Of a stretch of 64,000 bases of DNA, positions 9,906-18,741 are shown piece after piece. The DNA comes from Endozoicomonas sp965199185 (GTDB taxonomy: Bacteria > Pseudomonadota > Gammaproteobacteria > Pseudomonadales > Endozoicomonadaceae): the NCBI GenBank assembly GCA_965199185.1, contig CBDAQW010000040.1:1-64000 (forward strand). The letters are read 5' to 3'. A model generated the notes under the pieces. That model had not been told where the DNA came from and made no database searches. It saw only the letters and a list, made by a program, of their open reading frames with translations. A program made the position numbers and the translations under genes. How positions within the stretch are numbered: position 1 is the first letter of the stretch; every line of letters starts with the position of its first letter.

Positions 9906-11126
9906 ATGAGTAAATTACTGGATCGCTTCCTGGGCTACGTTCGTTTCGATACTCAGTCACACCCCGGGTCTGATACTGTGCCAAGTACCAGCAAGCAATT
10001 TGAGCTGGCTAAATTTCTTAAAAATGAACTGGAAGACCTGGGACTCTCAGAGATAACTCTGGATGACAAGTGTTACCTGATGGCCAAGCTTCCCGCCAAT
10101 ACTGAAAAACCAGTGCCAGCCATCGGGTTTATTGCTCACATGGACACGGCCTTTGACTTTTCTGGCGAGAATGTAAACCCCCAGATTATTGAAAATTACA
10201 ACGGTTCCGCTATTGCCCTCGGCGACACGTTGACATTGTCGCCTGCTGAATTCCCTGAGCTGGATAGTTGCCTGGGTAAAACTTTGATTACCACCGACGG
10301 AAGTACTTTACTAGGTGCTGACAATAAAGCCGGTATTGCAGAGATTCTGACCGCTGTTGAGCACCTGATCGCACATCCTGACATTGAACACGGTGATATT
10401 TGCATTGGCTTCACTCCTGATGAAGAAATTGGTCGGGGTGCTGACCACTTTGACGTTAAAGCCTTTGGTGCTGAGTTTGCCTATACCATTGATGGAGGCC
10501 CACTGGGTGAACTGCAGTTTGAAAATTTCCATGCTGTCGGTGCAGAAGTCTACGTAAACGGTAAAAGCGTTCATCCAGGTCATGCGAAAGGTAAAATGGT
10601 TAATGCCATGGTGCTTGCTGCAGAATTTATCGAAAACATGCCTAAAGACGAAACCCCGGCGACCACTGAAGCTTATGAAGGTTTCTATCATCTGAAGAGT
10701 ATGGAAGCCGACCTGACTCGTACCCATATGGGCTGGATTATCCGTGACTTTGATGCCAATGGTTTTGAGCAGCGTAAAACATTTATTCAGGAACGTGTCG
10801 AACTGTTTAATCAAATGTACGGCGCTGGCACTGTAGAAATAGAAATCAACGACAGCTACCGCAACATGCGTGAAATGGTTGAACCCCGTCGTGAGATTAT
10901 CGAACTGGCTAAACTGGCAATGGAAGACGCACAGATAAAACCATTAGTTGAACCCATCCGTGGCGGTACAGACGGCGCTCGCTTGTCATTTATGGGCCTG
11001 CCATGTCCTAATATTTTCACTGGCGGCTTCAACTTCCACGGGCCTTATGAATTCATTGCTCTGGAAGATATGGAAAAAGCTGTAGAGGTCATTGTAAATA
11101 TTGCAAAACGCGCTGTACCAGCATAA
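9906..11126 (+). CDS. pepT: Peptidase T (tripeptide aminopeptidase)
   Basis: M20-family zinc aminopeptidase that removes the N-terminal residue of tripeptides in the cytoplasm. The start MSKLLDRFLGYVRFDTQS at 9906 gives 406 residues, the normal size. The frame could open at 9858, but those residues have no counterpart in the family. Metal-site motifs are in order: AHMDTAFDFSG, DNKAGIAEIL, TPDEEIGRGADHFD, TIDGGPLGE and the late FNFHGPYEF. The gene is monocistronic. A palindromic repeat and an insertion sequence follow it. Confidence 0.95.
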   Translation: MSKLLDRFLGYVRFDTQSHPGSDTVPSTSKQFELAKFLKNELEDLGLSEITLDDKCYLMAKLPANTEKPVPAIGFIAHMDTAFDFSGENVNPQIIENYNGSAIALGDTLTLSPAEFPELDSCLGKTLITTDGSTLLGADNKAGIAEILTAVEHLIAHPDIEHGDICIGFTPDEEIGRGADHFDVKAFGAEFAYTIDGGPLGELQFENFHAVGAEVYVNGKSVHPGHAKGKMVNAMVLAAEFIENMPKDETPATTEAYEGFYHLKSMEADLTRTHMGWIIRDFDANGFEQRKTFIQERVELFNQMYGAGTVEIEINDSYRNMREMVEPRREIIELAKLAMEDAQIKPLVEPIRGGTDGARLSFMGLPCPNIFTGGFNFHGPYEFIALEDMEKAVEVIVNIAKRAVPA

Positions 11127-11154
11127 GAAACAACCAGCCTTCGCCCTCTCCTTC

Positions 11155-11304
11155 GAGGCTGTCGCAAAAGGCAGTTTTAAACAACACATCGGTCGGCACG
11201 CACGAAGGACATACCGACCGATGTGTTCAGAAAGATGTAATCAATGTAGATACAAGGCTGGAAACCCGAAGGGTTGCCGAACCACAGGGTTTGGCGACAG
11301 CCTC
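11155..11304. repeat. Nested palindromic element (MITE-like)
   Basis: The outer arms GAGGCTGTCGCAAA (11155-11168) and TTTGGCGACAGCCTC (11290-11304) are inverted. Inside, AACACATCGGTCGG (11183-11196) and CCGACCGATGTGTT (11214-11227) form a perfect 14-bp stem with a 17-base loop. No coding capacity was seen. The size and nested symmetry suit a small non-autonomous mobile repeat. No clear target duplication was identified. Confidence 0.55.
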
Positions 11305-11435
11305 CTTCGCACAGCTACTTATATCGCAGGGTATTTTTGATCAACAACCCAACACGCCTGTCTCGAAAGAGGCTGAGTATGGGCAAGTGCTTGAATCAGG
11401 CACTGTCAAGGAGAGTATAAGCCAATGGCACTGAC

Positions 11436-12293
11436 TTAAGCCGCTTTCCCTTGGTACTGCTTCAGTCTGCGAGCCTCAGCTCTCGAGTGTTGTAGCCTTT
11501 TATGCGGCTTTGGTCGTCGCTTTACAGCTCTTGGCTCTGACCTTCCCGGACGATTACCAACAACATGCTGGCTTATTATTTCCAGCATGTTGGCGATCTT
11601 CTCTTCCAGCCAGCCGCCGCACGCTCCCAGTAATGTCTGGTGGAAGGATACCAGCGTTTCCTGTGCCGCTTTAAAGCTGATCTCTCTGGGCATTTTCCTG
11701 ATGCGCACTGCTGCCTTACCCATAAGGGCGCGTATCACGTTGTAAACCAACAGGTTCACTGAAATTTCTTTTCTCACCATTTCCGGACTTTTGCACCGGA
11801 GCATTTCCATTTGCATAGTGGTTTTGATCACATCAAAATCGGTTTCAACGTGCCAGCGCTTCAGATACAGGCCGATGATCTCGGTACGAGAATACTCTTC
11901 AGCATCCAGTAACGTGGTGGCGATTATACGGGTCTTATTTTTGACGGCACGAATAACCAGCTCCTCAGGCATCTGATCGTATAATTCCCGGCTCATCCAT
12001 TCCGGTCTTGCAGGGCGTGTTAACCTGAACAGCCCGTCTTTGTTACCCAACCGTTGGTAGTACTTTCTGAAGTCAATAAGTCGTGCACCGTTTTTCTCAA
12101 ACACCACATCTGCCCCGGCATGCAGCACAAGGGCCAGCAGGAAATAGTTTTCAAAATTCGCATCACCCAGCAGAATGTCGCCAGCACGCAGATGAAACAG
12201 GAGCCTTCTGAGCAGGGCTTGCTCACCCGTCTCTTTGCCCTGGTAAGGAGCTGCTGCATAATCGAGTAACGCACCACTGCCAAGGGATATCAA
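11436..12293 (-). CDS. IS4-family transposase, C-terminal frame
   Basis: 285 residues, the downstream half of a DDE transposase. It holds the second acidic region (GDILLGDANFENYF) and the third, YLKRWHVETDFDVIKTTMQ, matching the IS4 Y-(2)-R-(3)-E-(6)-K signature. The C-terminal tail is rich in Arg/Lys. On its own it lacks the first catalytic Asp, so it would be active only if joined to the upstream frame (12290-12814) by a -1 frameshift. Its apparent ATG at 12293 is probably an internal codon rather than a true start. Confidence 0.8.
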   Translation of the reverse strand: MISLGSGALLDYAAAPYQGKETGEQALLRRLLFHLRAGDILLGDANFENYFLLALVLHAGADVVFEKNGARLIDFRKYYQRLGNKDGLFRLTRPARPEWMSRELYDQMPEELVIRAVKNKTRIIATTLLDAEEYSRTEIIGLYLKRWHVETDFDVIKTTMQMEMLRCKSPEMVRKEISVNLLVYNVIRALMGKAAVRIRKMPREISFKAAQETLVSFHQTLLGACGGWLEEKIANMLEIISQHVVGNRPGRSEPRAVKRRPKPHKRLQHSRAEARRLKQYQGKAA

Positions 12294-12814
12294 AACAAGA
12301 ATTCTAAGAACAGGGAAACCAAGCCCTTTTTTTGGGTGTCAGGCTGCGGGTATTCATGTTGGTTTTTCTCGGTGTCCGGCATTAAGAGTGTTGAGCCGTC
12401 AGTGATCAGAACTCGGCGTTGATGCCAGAGGCAGGATTCTGGTGAGGCGCTGTCGAGGTTATTGCCTGAGGTGCGCAGCAGTATGTTAATTGATTCCTCT
12501 GTTAACCGCTGCCGTGCTTTGGTATACGCACCGGTTCCGGTATTGGAAGGCTTGTTACCATTGACGGCCTGATCTCTTGCCTCATCAATAAGGGCGTGTC
12601 GGCATGACTTGGTGTCGCTGGCGACCTGTTTCATGAACAGGGTTAGGGTTTTAGAGGGAGGAAAGTCCCTGGCTCTGAAGCCAGGATAACTGGCCTGAAA
12701 AGCGTTGAGGTCATCAGGGGTGAGAATCGCTGACAGTGCATCGTTGCCAGTTTGGGCAAATTGACGAAGGCAATCATTAGCGAGGGACAGAAATTCAGGG
12801 CTAAACTTGGTCAT
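12290..12814 (-). CDS. IS4-family transposase, N-terminal frame
   Basis: 174 residues from ATG 12814. It holds the N-terminal helical region of IS4 transposases and the first catalytic Asp in VLITDGSTLLMPDTEKN. After QPDTQKKG the frame ends in an unrelated short tail. A -1 shift at the A-run at 12326-12332 would read on into GLGFPVLRILVLISLGSG and the other frame, giving a normal-length protein of about 440 residues. Either the frameshift is programmed or the copy lost one A from an 8-A run. Confidence 0.8.
   Translation of the reverse strand: MTKFSPEFLSLANDCLRQFAQTGNDALSAILTPDDLNAFQASYPGFRARDFPPSKTLTLFMKQVASDTKSCRHALIDEARDQAVNGNKPSNTGTGAYTKARQRLTEESINILLRTSGNNLDSASPESCLWHQRRVLITDGSTLLMPDTEKNQHEYPQPDTQKKGLVSLFLEFLF
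12326..12332 (-). promoter_or_regulatory. Candidate -1 ribosomal frameshift site A_AAA_AAG in IS4 transposase
   Basis: Read on the minus strand in the frame of the N-terminal transposase ORF, the codons are CAA AAA AAG. This places the canonical slippery heptamer A_AAA_AAG exactly where the two transposase frames must be joined. Slippage by -1 gives an uninterrupted DDE transposase. Most IS4 transposases are single frames, so a simple base loss is the competing explanation. Confidence 0.5.
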
Positions 12815-13154
12815 GGCTTGCTCGGGGAGATGAAATTGTTCAAAGACTGTTATAGTCGTTTTTCTTCTCGGGCAAGCCTTGGTGTTTCAGAGAATGAGCC
12901 TTAAGTCAGTGCCATTAGAGTATAAGCCACTGTTATCGCAACCCTCTCTAAGCCAGCCCACTGGAGTTTGCCTCTTATATCAAGAATGTGGTCTGTTGTG
13001 ATGTCAGACAGTATTGTTCTACTCACTCTTTCAGTTCAATCCAAAAGCAATCAAAGAACCCTAACTCAATATATGTTTAACATAACGCTCATAATTGATT
13101 ATGCATCTAAATCACCCAATGCCCTTCCATACAGAGTGTTAAAAACTCAAAGTA

Positions 13155-14267
13155 TTATTTTCTGGATATTCTTAACACTTTTCCGGAATCTGTTAACACA
13201 AATAAACTGCCGTCCTGAGCTATTTCAATATGACGCAACCGATCATTAAGGGACGTCAACAAAGAGACTTGCTCTGTTGGCTTTCGACCCAGCATTTTGA
13301 CCCAGCGCAATTCTTTAGCCTTCAGTGCAGTATTCAGAATATCACCTGCAAACTCAGGAAACATCTCCCCGTAATAAACGACCATGGATGATGGCGCAAT
13401 CGATGGCGTCCAATCCACCAGCGGCTGCTCCATGCCCGGATATTCTGTAAATGGTGAAATACTCGCACCGGAATAATCTCGTCCGTAAGTTATCACTGGC
13501 CAGCCATAGTTTTTACCCGCTTCAAGAATATTGATCTCATCGCCTCCAGCAGGGCCATGTTCATTGGAAAATATCAAATTCCGTTTCTTGTCGTAAACCA
13601 GCCCCTGAGAGTTTCTATGCCCCAGCGAGAAAATGCTCTGATGCGCTGCCTTGTCATTATAAAATGGGTTATCACGGGGAATTGATCCATCGTCGTTCAA
13701 ACGGATCATTTTTCCGAGCAAGCTCTCCTTTTTCTGGGCATGTTCACGAAAATCAAAGCCGTCACCAGACGACAGTAAGAAGGTGTTATCCGGCAAAAAT
13801 GCCATTCTTCCGCCATAGTGAACCGGCGTGTCTTTGGCAGTATTGACTGTTGCTATTATTTGCTGGTCAATAAACTGATTATTCTTGAGCTTACCTCTGA
13901 TAACACGCAGGTAATTTTCATCCTTGTTACCATGAGCATAACTCAGGTAAATCCAGCCATTATCAGCGTATTTGGGGTGCAGTTTTATATCCAGCAACCC
14001 TCCCTGTCCAGCATAATACACCTCTGGCAGACCTGAAACAGGTTGCTTCTTGGTAGTACTGATTCGCTGCAAACTTCCGGAGCGCTCAGTGATGAGCAAC
14101 TCACCTTCAGGGAGCTCTACCATTGACCAAGGCGTTTTCAGACCACCAATAACTTCTTTAATTTGAAATTTATCTTCAATAGATTTATCGGCAAACGTAT
14201 GAGTTGAAAGCAATACCAGTGCCGAAAAAAACAGCCCTATCCATCTGAAAAAAGTCTTCTGATTCAT
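13155..14267 (-). CDS. PQQ-dependent aldose sugar dehydrogenase-like protein
   Basis: 370 residues with a signal peptide (IGLFFSALVLLSTHTFA), so it is periplasmic. The body is a glucose/sorbosone dehydrogenase beta-propeller: GGLKTPWSMVELPEGELLITER near the N-terminus, YAGQGGLLDIKLHPKYADNG, VHYGGRMAFLPD, and FSNEHGPAGGDEINILEAG with GYGWPVITYG-like NYGWPVITYG. It resembles E. coli YliI (Asd), which oxidises aldoses using PQQ. No PQQ biosynthesis genes are in this window, so cofactor supply cannot be judged. It lies 2 bases after a small membrane-protein gene and is probably co-transcribed with it. Confidence 0.85.
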   Translation of the reverse strand: MNQKTFFRWIGLFFSALVLLSTHTFADKSIEDKFQIKEVIGGLKTPWSMVELPEGELLITERSGSLQRISTTKKQPVSGLPEVYYAGQGGLLDIKLHPKYADNGWIYLSYAHGNKDENYLRVIRGKLKNNQFIDQQIIATVNTAKDTPVHYGGRMAFLPDNTFLLSSGDGFDFREHAQKKESLLGKMIRLNDDGSIPRDNPFYNDKAAHQSIFSLGHRNSQGLVYDKKRNLIFSNEHGPAGGDEINILEAGKNYGWPVITYGRDYSGASISPFTEYPGMEQPLVDWTPSIAPSSMVVYYGEMFPEFAGDILNTALKAKELRWVKMLGRKPTEQVSLLTSLNDRLRHIEIAQDGSLFVLTDSGKVLRISRK

Positions 14268-14269
14268 GT

Positions 14270-14737
14270 TTATTCCTCAGCCTCACCATTGACCGGACGC
14301 ATCAAGCCATAAACAATGCCGCCAATCACACCAGAAAGGCATTGCATAACAAAACCAAAAGGCGTTCGGGCACCGGCAATAAGAGTAATATCAAGAATGG
14401 GATGCATCAGCAGAAGAATACACAACATACTCCCCCCTCCGGCAAGTGCCCACCAGCAGTTTTTCGGCTCAGATATTCCACACCATTTAACGAGCACACA
14501 TCGGGTAATCGTAAAGCCAACCAATAAGCCGACAGAGATGACAGCGCCATAACCCGGCAAAAGACCCAACCAGTCGTTGAAAGAAGTCAGTACCCAGGTA
14601 GCTGGATCAACGCTGACACCCAAAGACACCATTTCACTGAGTACAAATTGACTGTGAAAAATACTGGCCAGACTAAAGGTGATAATCACTGAGGTTAAAA
14701 ACTGAAACAAAACTTTTAACGTATGTTTTTTTTCCAC
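14270..14737 (-). CDS. Small four-helix inner-membrane protein, unknown
   Basis: 155 residues with about four hydrophobic segments (FLTSVIITFSLASIF, GYGAVISVGLLVGFTI, ALAGGGSMLCILLLMHPIL and CLSGVIGGIVYGLM). No family was recognised. It precedes the sugar dehydrogenase gene with only 2 bases between stop and start, so the two probably share a transcript starting in the AT-rich gap 14738-14920, which also serves gcvT on the other strand. It may help the dehydrogenase in the membrane, but this is guesswork from position. Confidence 0.7.
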   Translation of the reverse strand: MEKKHTLKVLFQFLTSVIITFSLASIFHSQFVLSEMVSLGVSVDPATWVLTSFNDWLGLLPGYGAVISVGLLVGFTITRCVLVKWCGISEPKNCWWALAGGGSMLCILLLMHPILDITLIAGARTPFGFVMQCLSGVIGGIVYGLMRPVNGEAEE

Positions 14738-14920
14738 GATATTTTTTGTGTTTTTTTTACGATATTGATTAACATCATACCCAAGCTTCGAGCCACTTCA
14801 ATAATACTATTAAAAAATGGTTTCAATTGGTTATGATGAGCCCATTCTAACAACATACGAATGCCAGACTCTAACAAAAATCAACTAGAAATAATTTAAA
14901 TTCAGGAAGGCTGTTTTTTT

Positions 14921-16042
14921 ATGAGTAGTTCAGCGTTAAAGCAAACCCCCTTGTACCATCTTCACCTCACCCATCAAGCTAAGATGGTGCCCTTTGCCGG
15001 TTATGAAATGCCGGTTCAATACCCTCTTGGAGTCAAGGGCGAGCATTTACACACTCGCGATAAGGCTGGTTTATTTGATGTTTCTCATATGGGGCAGTTG
15101 TTGCTTAAAGGCAAGGGTGCTTCCGCCATGATGGAAAAACTGGTGCCTGTGGATATTATCGACCTGCCTGTTGGCAAGCAGCGTTACGCCGTTTTCACCA
15201 ATACATCAGGTGGTATTCTGGATGACTTGATGATCACAAACTACGGCGATCATCTGTACATTGTCGTCAATGCAGCCTGTAAAGAACAGGATATTGCTCA
15301 TCTGCAAAAACATCTCATCGATGGAGTGGAGCTTGAAGTGCTCGATCATCGAGCCCTGATTGCTCTCCAGGGCCCGGTGGCGGCGGCTGTACTTGAACGC
15401 TTTACCAGCGAGACGGCCGACATGGTATTTATGGACTCCCGACGTATAACCATTGATGGTGCCGATTGCATTGTCAGTCGCTCAGGTTATACCGGTGAAG
15501 ACGGGTTTGAAATCTCCATCCCTGAAGCTGATGCAAATCGAATTTGTCAGATGCTTCTGGACGAAGAAGAAGTCGAACTGATTGGTCTTGGTGCCCGCGA
15601 CTCATTGCGGCTGGAATCAGGGCTCTGCCTCTACGGGCATGATCTTGATGCAAGCACTACTCCAGTAGAAGGCAGTTTGCTCTGGGCTATCAGTCAGTGT
15701 CGTCGAACCGGAGGAAAAAGAGCCGGAGGCTTTATAGGTGCAGAACGTATTTTGCAGCAGATTGACAATAAAGATGCGGAACAAAAACGCATTGGTCTGA
15801 TCGGCAGCAGTCGGGCACCGGTTCGTGAAGGAACGGAACTGACCAATGCAGAAGGTGAAATGATTGGCAAAGTTACTTCAGGCACTTTTGCACCAACCCT
15901 TGGTACACCTATTGCTATGGGTTACATCAATAAATCTTATGCCTCATTGGGTACCGAAGTATTTGCACTGGTTCGCGGCAAACCACTCTCTATGACCATC
16001 AGTCGAATGCCATTCATACAACAACGATATTATCGCGGCTGA
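14921..16042 (+). CDS. gcvT: Aminomethyltransferase, T-protein of glycine cleavage
   Basis: Transfers the methylene carbon from aminomethyl-lipoyl GcvH to tetrahydrofolate, releasing ammonia. 373 residues. Motifs include the N-terminal MVPFAGYEMPVQYP, GLFDVSHMGQ, the acidic-rich SRSGYTGEDGFEIS, and GLGARDSLRLESGLCLYGHD. ATG 14921 follows AGGAAGG at 12 bases. The gene is alone here. gcvH is not adjacent and gcvP is at 4203, unlike the usual gcvTHP operon. Confidence 0.95.
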   Translation: MSSSALKQTPLYHLHLTHQAKMVPFAGYEMPVQYPLGVKGEHLHTRDKAGLFDVSHMGQLLLKGKGASAMMEKLVPVDIIDLPVGKQRYAVFTNTSGGILDDLMITNYGDHLYIVVNAACKEQDIAHLQKHLIDGVELEVLDHRALIALQGPVAAAVLERFTSETADMVFMDSRRITIDGADCIVSRSGYTGEDGFEISIPEADANRICQMLLDEEEVELIGLGARDSLRLESGLCLYGHDLDASTTPVEGSLLWAISQCRRTGGKRAGGFIGAERILQQIDNKDAEQKRIGLIGSSRAPVREGTELTNAEGEMIGKVTSGTFAPTLGTPIAMGYINKSYASLGTEVFALVRGKPLSMTISRMPFIQQRYYRG

Positions 16043-16099
16043 AATATCATCCTGTTATCTGACAGGCTCTATGATTCATGGTCTGTCAGCTTTCACCGA

Positions 16100-16127
16100 T
16101 TGCAGAAGCTGACAAAGAGCTTATAAT
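16100..16127 (+). promoter_or_regulatory. Predicted sigma-70 promoter of tal
   Basis: TTGCAG (16100-16105) and a perfect TATAAT (16122-16127) are separated by 16 bases. The -10 box ends 91 bases before the tal start codon. Confidence 0.6.
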
Positions 16128-16218
16128 GCGCTCGCATTGATATTTATCAATCATTTAAATGCAGTTTCACAAGAGCATATGATCACAGCATGATTATATG
16201 CACAATCGAGATACCTCA

Positions 16219-17172
16219 ATGACAAATCAGCTGGAACAACTCAAGCAATACACTACTGTCGTTGCTGATACCGGCAATATTGAAGCGATCACCCGCTTTC
16301 AGCCAGAAGATGCAACCACCAACCCGTCGCTGGTTCTGCAAGCTGCACAACTGCCTATGTACCAGAACCTACTGGACGACGCGGTTAGCTACGCCAAAAA
16401 AATGACCGATGATGTTGAGAAGCAGATTGAAGAAGCTTCCGACAAACTGGCAGTCAGCATCGGCGCTGAAATCGTTAAAATTGTTCCTGGCCGCATCTCC
16501 ACTGAAGTAGACGCTCGTCTCAGTTACGATGCTGACGCTTGTGTGGTTAAAGCTCGTAAGCTCATCAAGCTCTATGAAGAAGCCGGTGTTAGCAAAGATC
16601 GTATCCTGATCAAGCTGGCTTCCACCTGGGAAGGTATTCGTGCTGCCGAGATTCTGGAAAAAGAAGGCATCAACTGTAACCTGACGCTGCTGTTCAGCTT
16701 TGCTCAGGCTCGTGCCTGTGCCGAAGCCGGTGTATTCCTGATCTCTCCATTTGTTGGTCGCATTATGGACTGGTACAAAGCCAAGACCGGTGTTGAAGGT
16801 TATGCCGCTGATGAAGATCCGGGTGTACTGTCTGTGCAGAAGATCTACAACTACTACAAGTCGATGGATTACAAAACCGTGGTGATGGGCGCGAGCTTCC
16901 GTAACACAGGTGAAATTCTGGAATTGGCCGGTTGTGACCGTCTGACCATCAGCCCACAGCTGCTGGAAGAACTGAGTCAGACAAAAGCCAGGGTAGAACA
17001 GAAACTGGCTCCAACTGAGGCTATTTCTGAGCGTCCGGCACTGATGACCGAAGCTGAATTCCGCTGGGAGCACAACCAGGACCCCATGGCGGTCGATAAG
17101 CTGGCTGAAGGTATCCGCAACTTTGCTATCGACCAGGGCAAGCTGGAAGATCTGCTGCGCGAAAAGCTGTAA
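16219..17172 (+). CDS. tal: Transaldolase
   Basis: Pentose-phosphate enzyme that moves a dihydroxyacetone unit between sugar phosphates through a Schiff-base lysine. Start ATG 16219 (MTNQLEQLKQYTTVVADTG) gives 317 residues, the same as E. coli TalB. The frame also opens at 16198, but that adds seven residues not expected in the family. Motifs are DATTNPSLVL, the active-site lysine region RILIKLASTWEGIRA, and ACAEAGVFLISPFVGRIMDWY. The gene is monocistronic, with a predicted promoter at 16100 and a hairpin after the stop. Confidence 0.96.
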   Translation: MTNQLEQLKQYTTVVADTGNIEAITRFQPEDATTNPSLVLQAAQLPMYQNLLDDAVSYAKKMTDDVEKQIEEASDKLAVSIGAEIVKIVPGRISTEVDARLSYDADACVVKARKLIKLYEEAGVSKDRILIKLASTWEGIRAAEILEKEGINCNLTLLFSFAQARACAEAGVFLISPFVGRIMDWYKAKTGVEGYAADEDPGVLSVQKIYNYYKSMDYKTVVMGASFRNTGEILELAGCDRLTISPQLLEELSQTKARVEQKLAPTEAISERPALMTEAEFRWEHNQDPMAVDKLAEGIRNFAIDQGKLEDLLREKL

Positions 17173-17188
17173 TCCAGTTTTAGTCTGC

Positions 17189-17220
17189 AACCAGCTGTCT
17201 CGCTAGTCTGGCAGCTGGTT
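17189..17220 (+). terminator. Terminator hairpin after tal
   Basis: AACCAGCTG (17189-17197) and CAGCTGGTT (17212-17220) form a perfect 9-bp stem 16 bases after the tal stop, followed by ACATTTATTT. Confidence 0.65.
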
Positions 17221-17392
17221 ACATTTATTTAAATACCGTTTCAATATCACCACTCCCATCCCTTCCCGTCTGTATGACTTTTGGATAAGCTTGACGGCTA
17301 TTCCTTGATATTCAATCCCGTAGTTTGATCGGCTATTCCTATTAATAGGAAAAACCGAAATATGCACTTAGAACCTGCCGTATTGGATGATT

Positions 17393-17420
17393 GTCGGCAT
17401 GTCCTTCGGGCATAACGACC
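17393..17420. repeat. Short hairpin resembling part of the 11155 element
   Basis: The stretch around GTCGGCATGTCCTTCGGGC, ending in CATAACGACC, is an imperfect palindrome. It resembles the reverse complement of 11191-11219, which shares TATGTCCTTCG flanked by CGACC arms. It sits in the fabV leader, 34 bases before the start codon. Confidence 0.35.
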
Positions 17421-17454
17421 TACGATATACAAACGAACCACCCTGGAGCCAAGA

Positions 17455-18657
17455 ATGATCATCAAACCGAGGATTCGCGGTTTTATCTGTACCACCACCC
17501 ACCCGGTAGGCTGTGAACAGAATGTTAAAGAGCAGATCGCTTACACCCGGGCGCAGGGTGAAGTCACCCACGGTCCGAAACGGGTTCTGGTGATCGGTTC
17601 ATCCAGCGGTTATGGTCTGGCTTCGCGAATTACCGCTGCTTTTGGTTCTGGCGCATCAACCATTGGCGTATTCTTTGAGAAACCCGCCACTGACAAGAAA
17701 CCCGGCACCGCTGGCTGGCATAACTCCGCCGCCTTCGACAAGCTGGCTCAGGAAGCGGGTCTTTATGCTAAAAGCCTGAACGGCGATGCCTTCAGCCACG
17801 AAGCCAAAACAAAAACCATTAATCTGATCAAAGAAGATCTGGGTCAGATCGATATGGTGGTGTACTCTCTGGCCTCTCCAGTTCGCAAACTACCCGACAG
17901 TGGTGAAGTGATTCGCTCGGTTCTGAAACCAATGGGTCAGCCTTACACAACCACTGCCGTTGACACCAACAAAGACATTCTGTTTGAAGCGACCGTTGAA
18001 CCCGCTACGGATGAAGAAGTTGCCCAAACGGTGACCGTTATGGGCGGCGAAGACTGGGAACTCTGGATGAAAGCGCTATCCGATGCTGGAGTGCTGGCAG
18101 ATGGCTGCAAAACCGTTGCTTACAGCTACATAGGTACAGAAATCACCTGGCCAATTTATTGGGAAGGCGCACTGGGTGAAGCCAAAAAAGACCTGGATCG
18201 TGCGGCCCATGCTATTAATGAACAAATGCAAAACATCAATGGTTCAGCCAACATTGCAGTTCTGAAAAGCGTTGTCACTCAGGCGTCGTCTGCTATTCCT
18301 GTTATGCCGCTTTACATTGCCATGGTGTTCAAGAAAATGCGGGAAGAAGGCGTCCATGAAGGTTGTATCGAACAGATCAACCGAATGTTCCGCGAGCGTC
18401 TTTATAAAACCGATGGTTCTGCCGCTGAAATGGACGACAAGCATCGTCTGCGTCTGGATGACTGGGAGCTGCGTGAAGATATCCAGCAACACTGTCAGAA
18501 TCTCTGGCCTCAGTTAACCGATGAAAATCTGAAAGAATTAACTGATTATGTTCAGTACAAAGAAGAGTTCCTCAAGCTGTTTGGTTTTGGCGTGGAAGGG
18601 GTTGATTATGACGCTGATGTGAATCCACTCGTCTCGTTTGATGTTATCAATATTTAA
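17455..18657 (+). CDS. fabV: Trans-2-enoyl-ACP/CoA reductase, FabV type
   Basis: NADH-dependent enoyl-ACP reductase for the last step of the fatty acid elongation cycle; FabV enzymes are typically insensitive to triclosan. 400 residues, the usual length. Motifs are the N-terminal MIIKPRIRGFICTTTHPVG, the cofactor motif VLVIGSSSGYGLASR, and the catalytic Y-x8-K in YIGTEITWPIYWEGALGEAKK. The start ATG 17455 has GGAG 8 bases upstream. It is away from the fab cluster at 37-44 kb, which has no enoyl reductase. Confidence 0.96.
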   Translation: MIIKPRIRGFICTTTHPVGCEQNVKEQIAYTRAQGEVTHGPKRVLVIGSSSGYGLASRITAAFGSGASTIGVFFEKPATDKKPGTAGWHNSAAFDKLAQEAGLYAKSLNGDAFSHEAKTKTINLIKEDLGQIDMVVYSLASPVRKLPDSGEVIRSVLKPMGQPYTTTAVDTNKDILFEATVEPATDEEVAQTVTVMGGEDWELWMKALSDAGVLADGCKTVAYSYIGTEITWPIYWEGALGEAKKDLDRAAHAINEQMQNINGSANIAVLKSVVTQASSAIPVMPLYIAMVFKKMREEGVHEGCIEQINRMFRERLYKTDGSAAEMDDKHRLRLDDWELREDIQQHCQNLWPQLTDENLKELTDYVQYKEEFLKLFGFGVEGVDYDADVNPLVSFDVINI

Positions 18658-18669
18658 TGTCCGAAGAGA

Positions 18670-18697
18670 GCTGGTTTTTCCTTCAAGAAAAGCCAGC
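18670..18697. terminator. Hairpin between convergent fabV and RING/ankyrin gene
   Basis: GCTGGTTTTTC (18670-18680) and GAAAAGCCAGC (18687-18697) form an 11-bp stem with one G-T wobble and a 6-base loop. It lies 12 bases after the fabV stop, between two convergent genes. There is no clean T-run after it on either strand, so its role as a terminator is tentative. Confidence 0.4.
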
Positions 18698-18741
18698 CTT
18701 CCATAACAGCATTTGTCTGTCTAACACCAAAGGTATCAATC

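Larger units (their letters stand above)
11424..12916 (-). mobile_element. IS4-family insertion sequence, complete with target duplication
   Basis: A 1493-bp element with perfect 17-bp terminal inverted repeats: AATGGCACTGACTTAAG at 11424-11440 and its complement at 12900-12916. It is flanked by an exact 12-bp direct repeat, AGAGTATAAGCC, at 11412-11423 and 12917-12928. It carries a DDE transposase in two overlapping frames on the minus strand. The stop codon of the downstream frame lies inside the left terminal repeat. Long target duplications of 10-12 bp are known for parts of the IS4 family such as IS231. The exact duplication points to a recent insertion, and the flanks (11305-11411 and 12929-13154) show no interrupted gene. 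Confidence 0.9.

Noticed and set aside
10311..10814. 167-residue antisense frame inside pepT, and similar frames inside nqrB, tal, rluC and rne
   Set aside because: These are shadow frames of well-supported genes with conserved motifs on the other strand.
12968..13249. 93-residue plus-strand frame after the IS4 element
   Set aside because: It overlaps the 3' end of the sugar dehydrogenase gene and has no recognisable features or ribosome-binding site.
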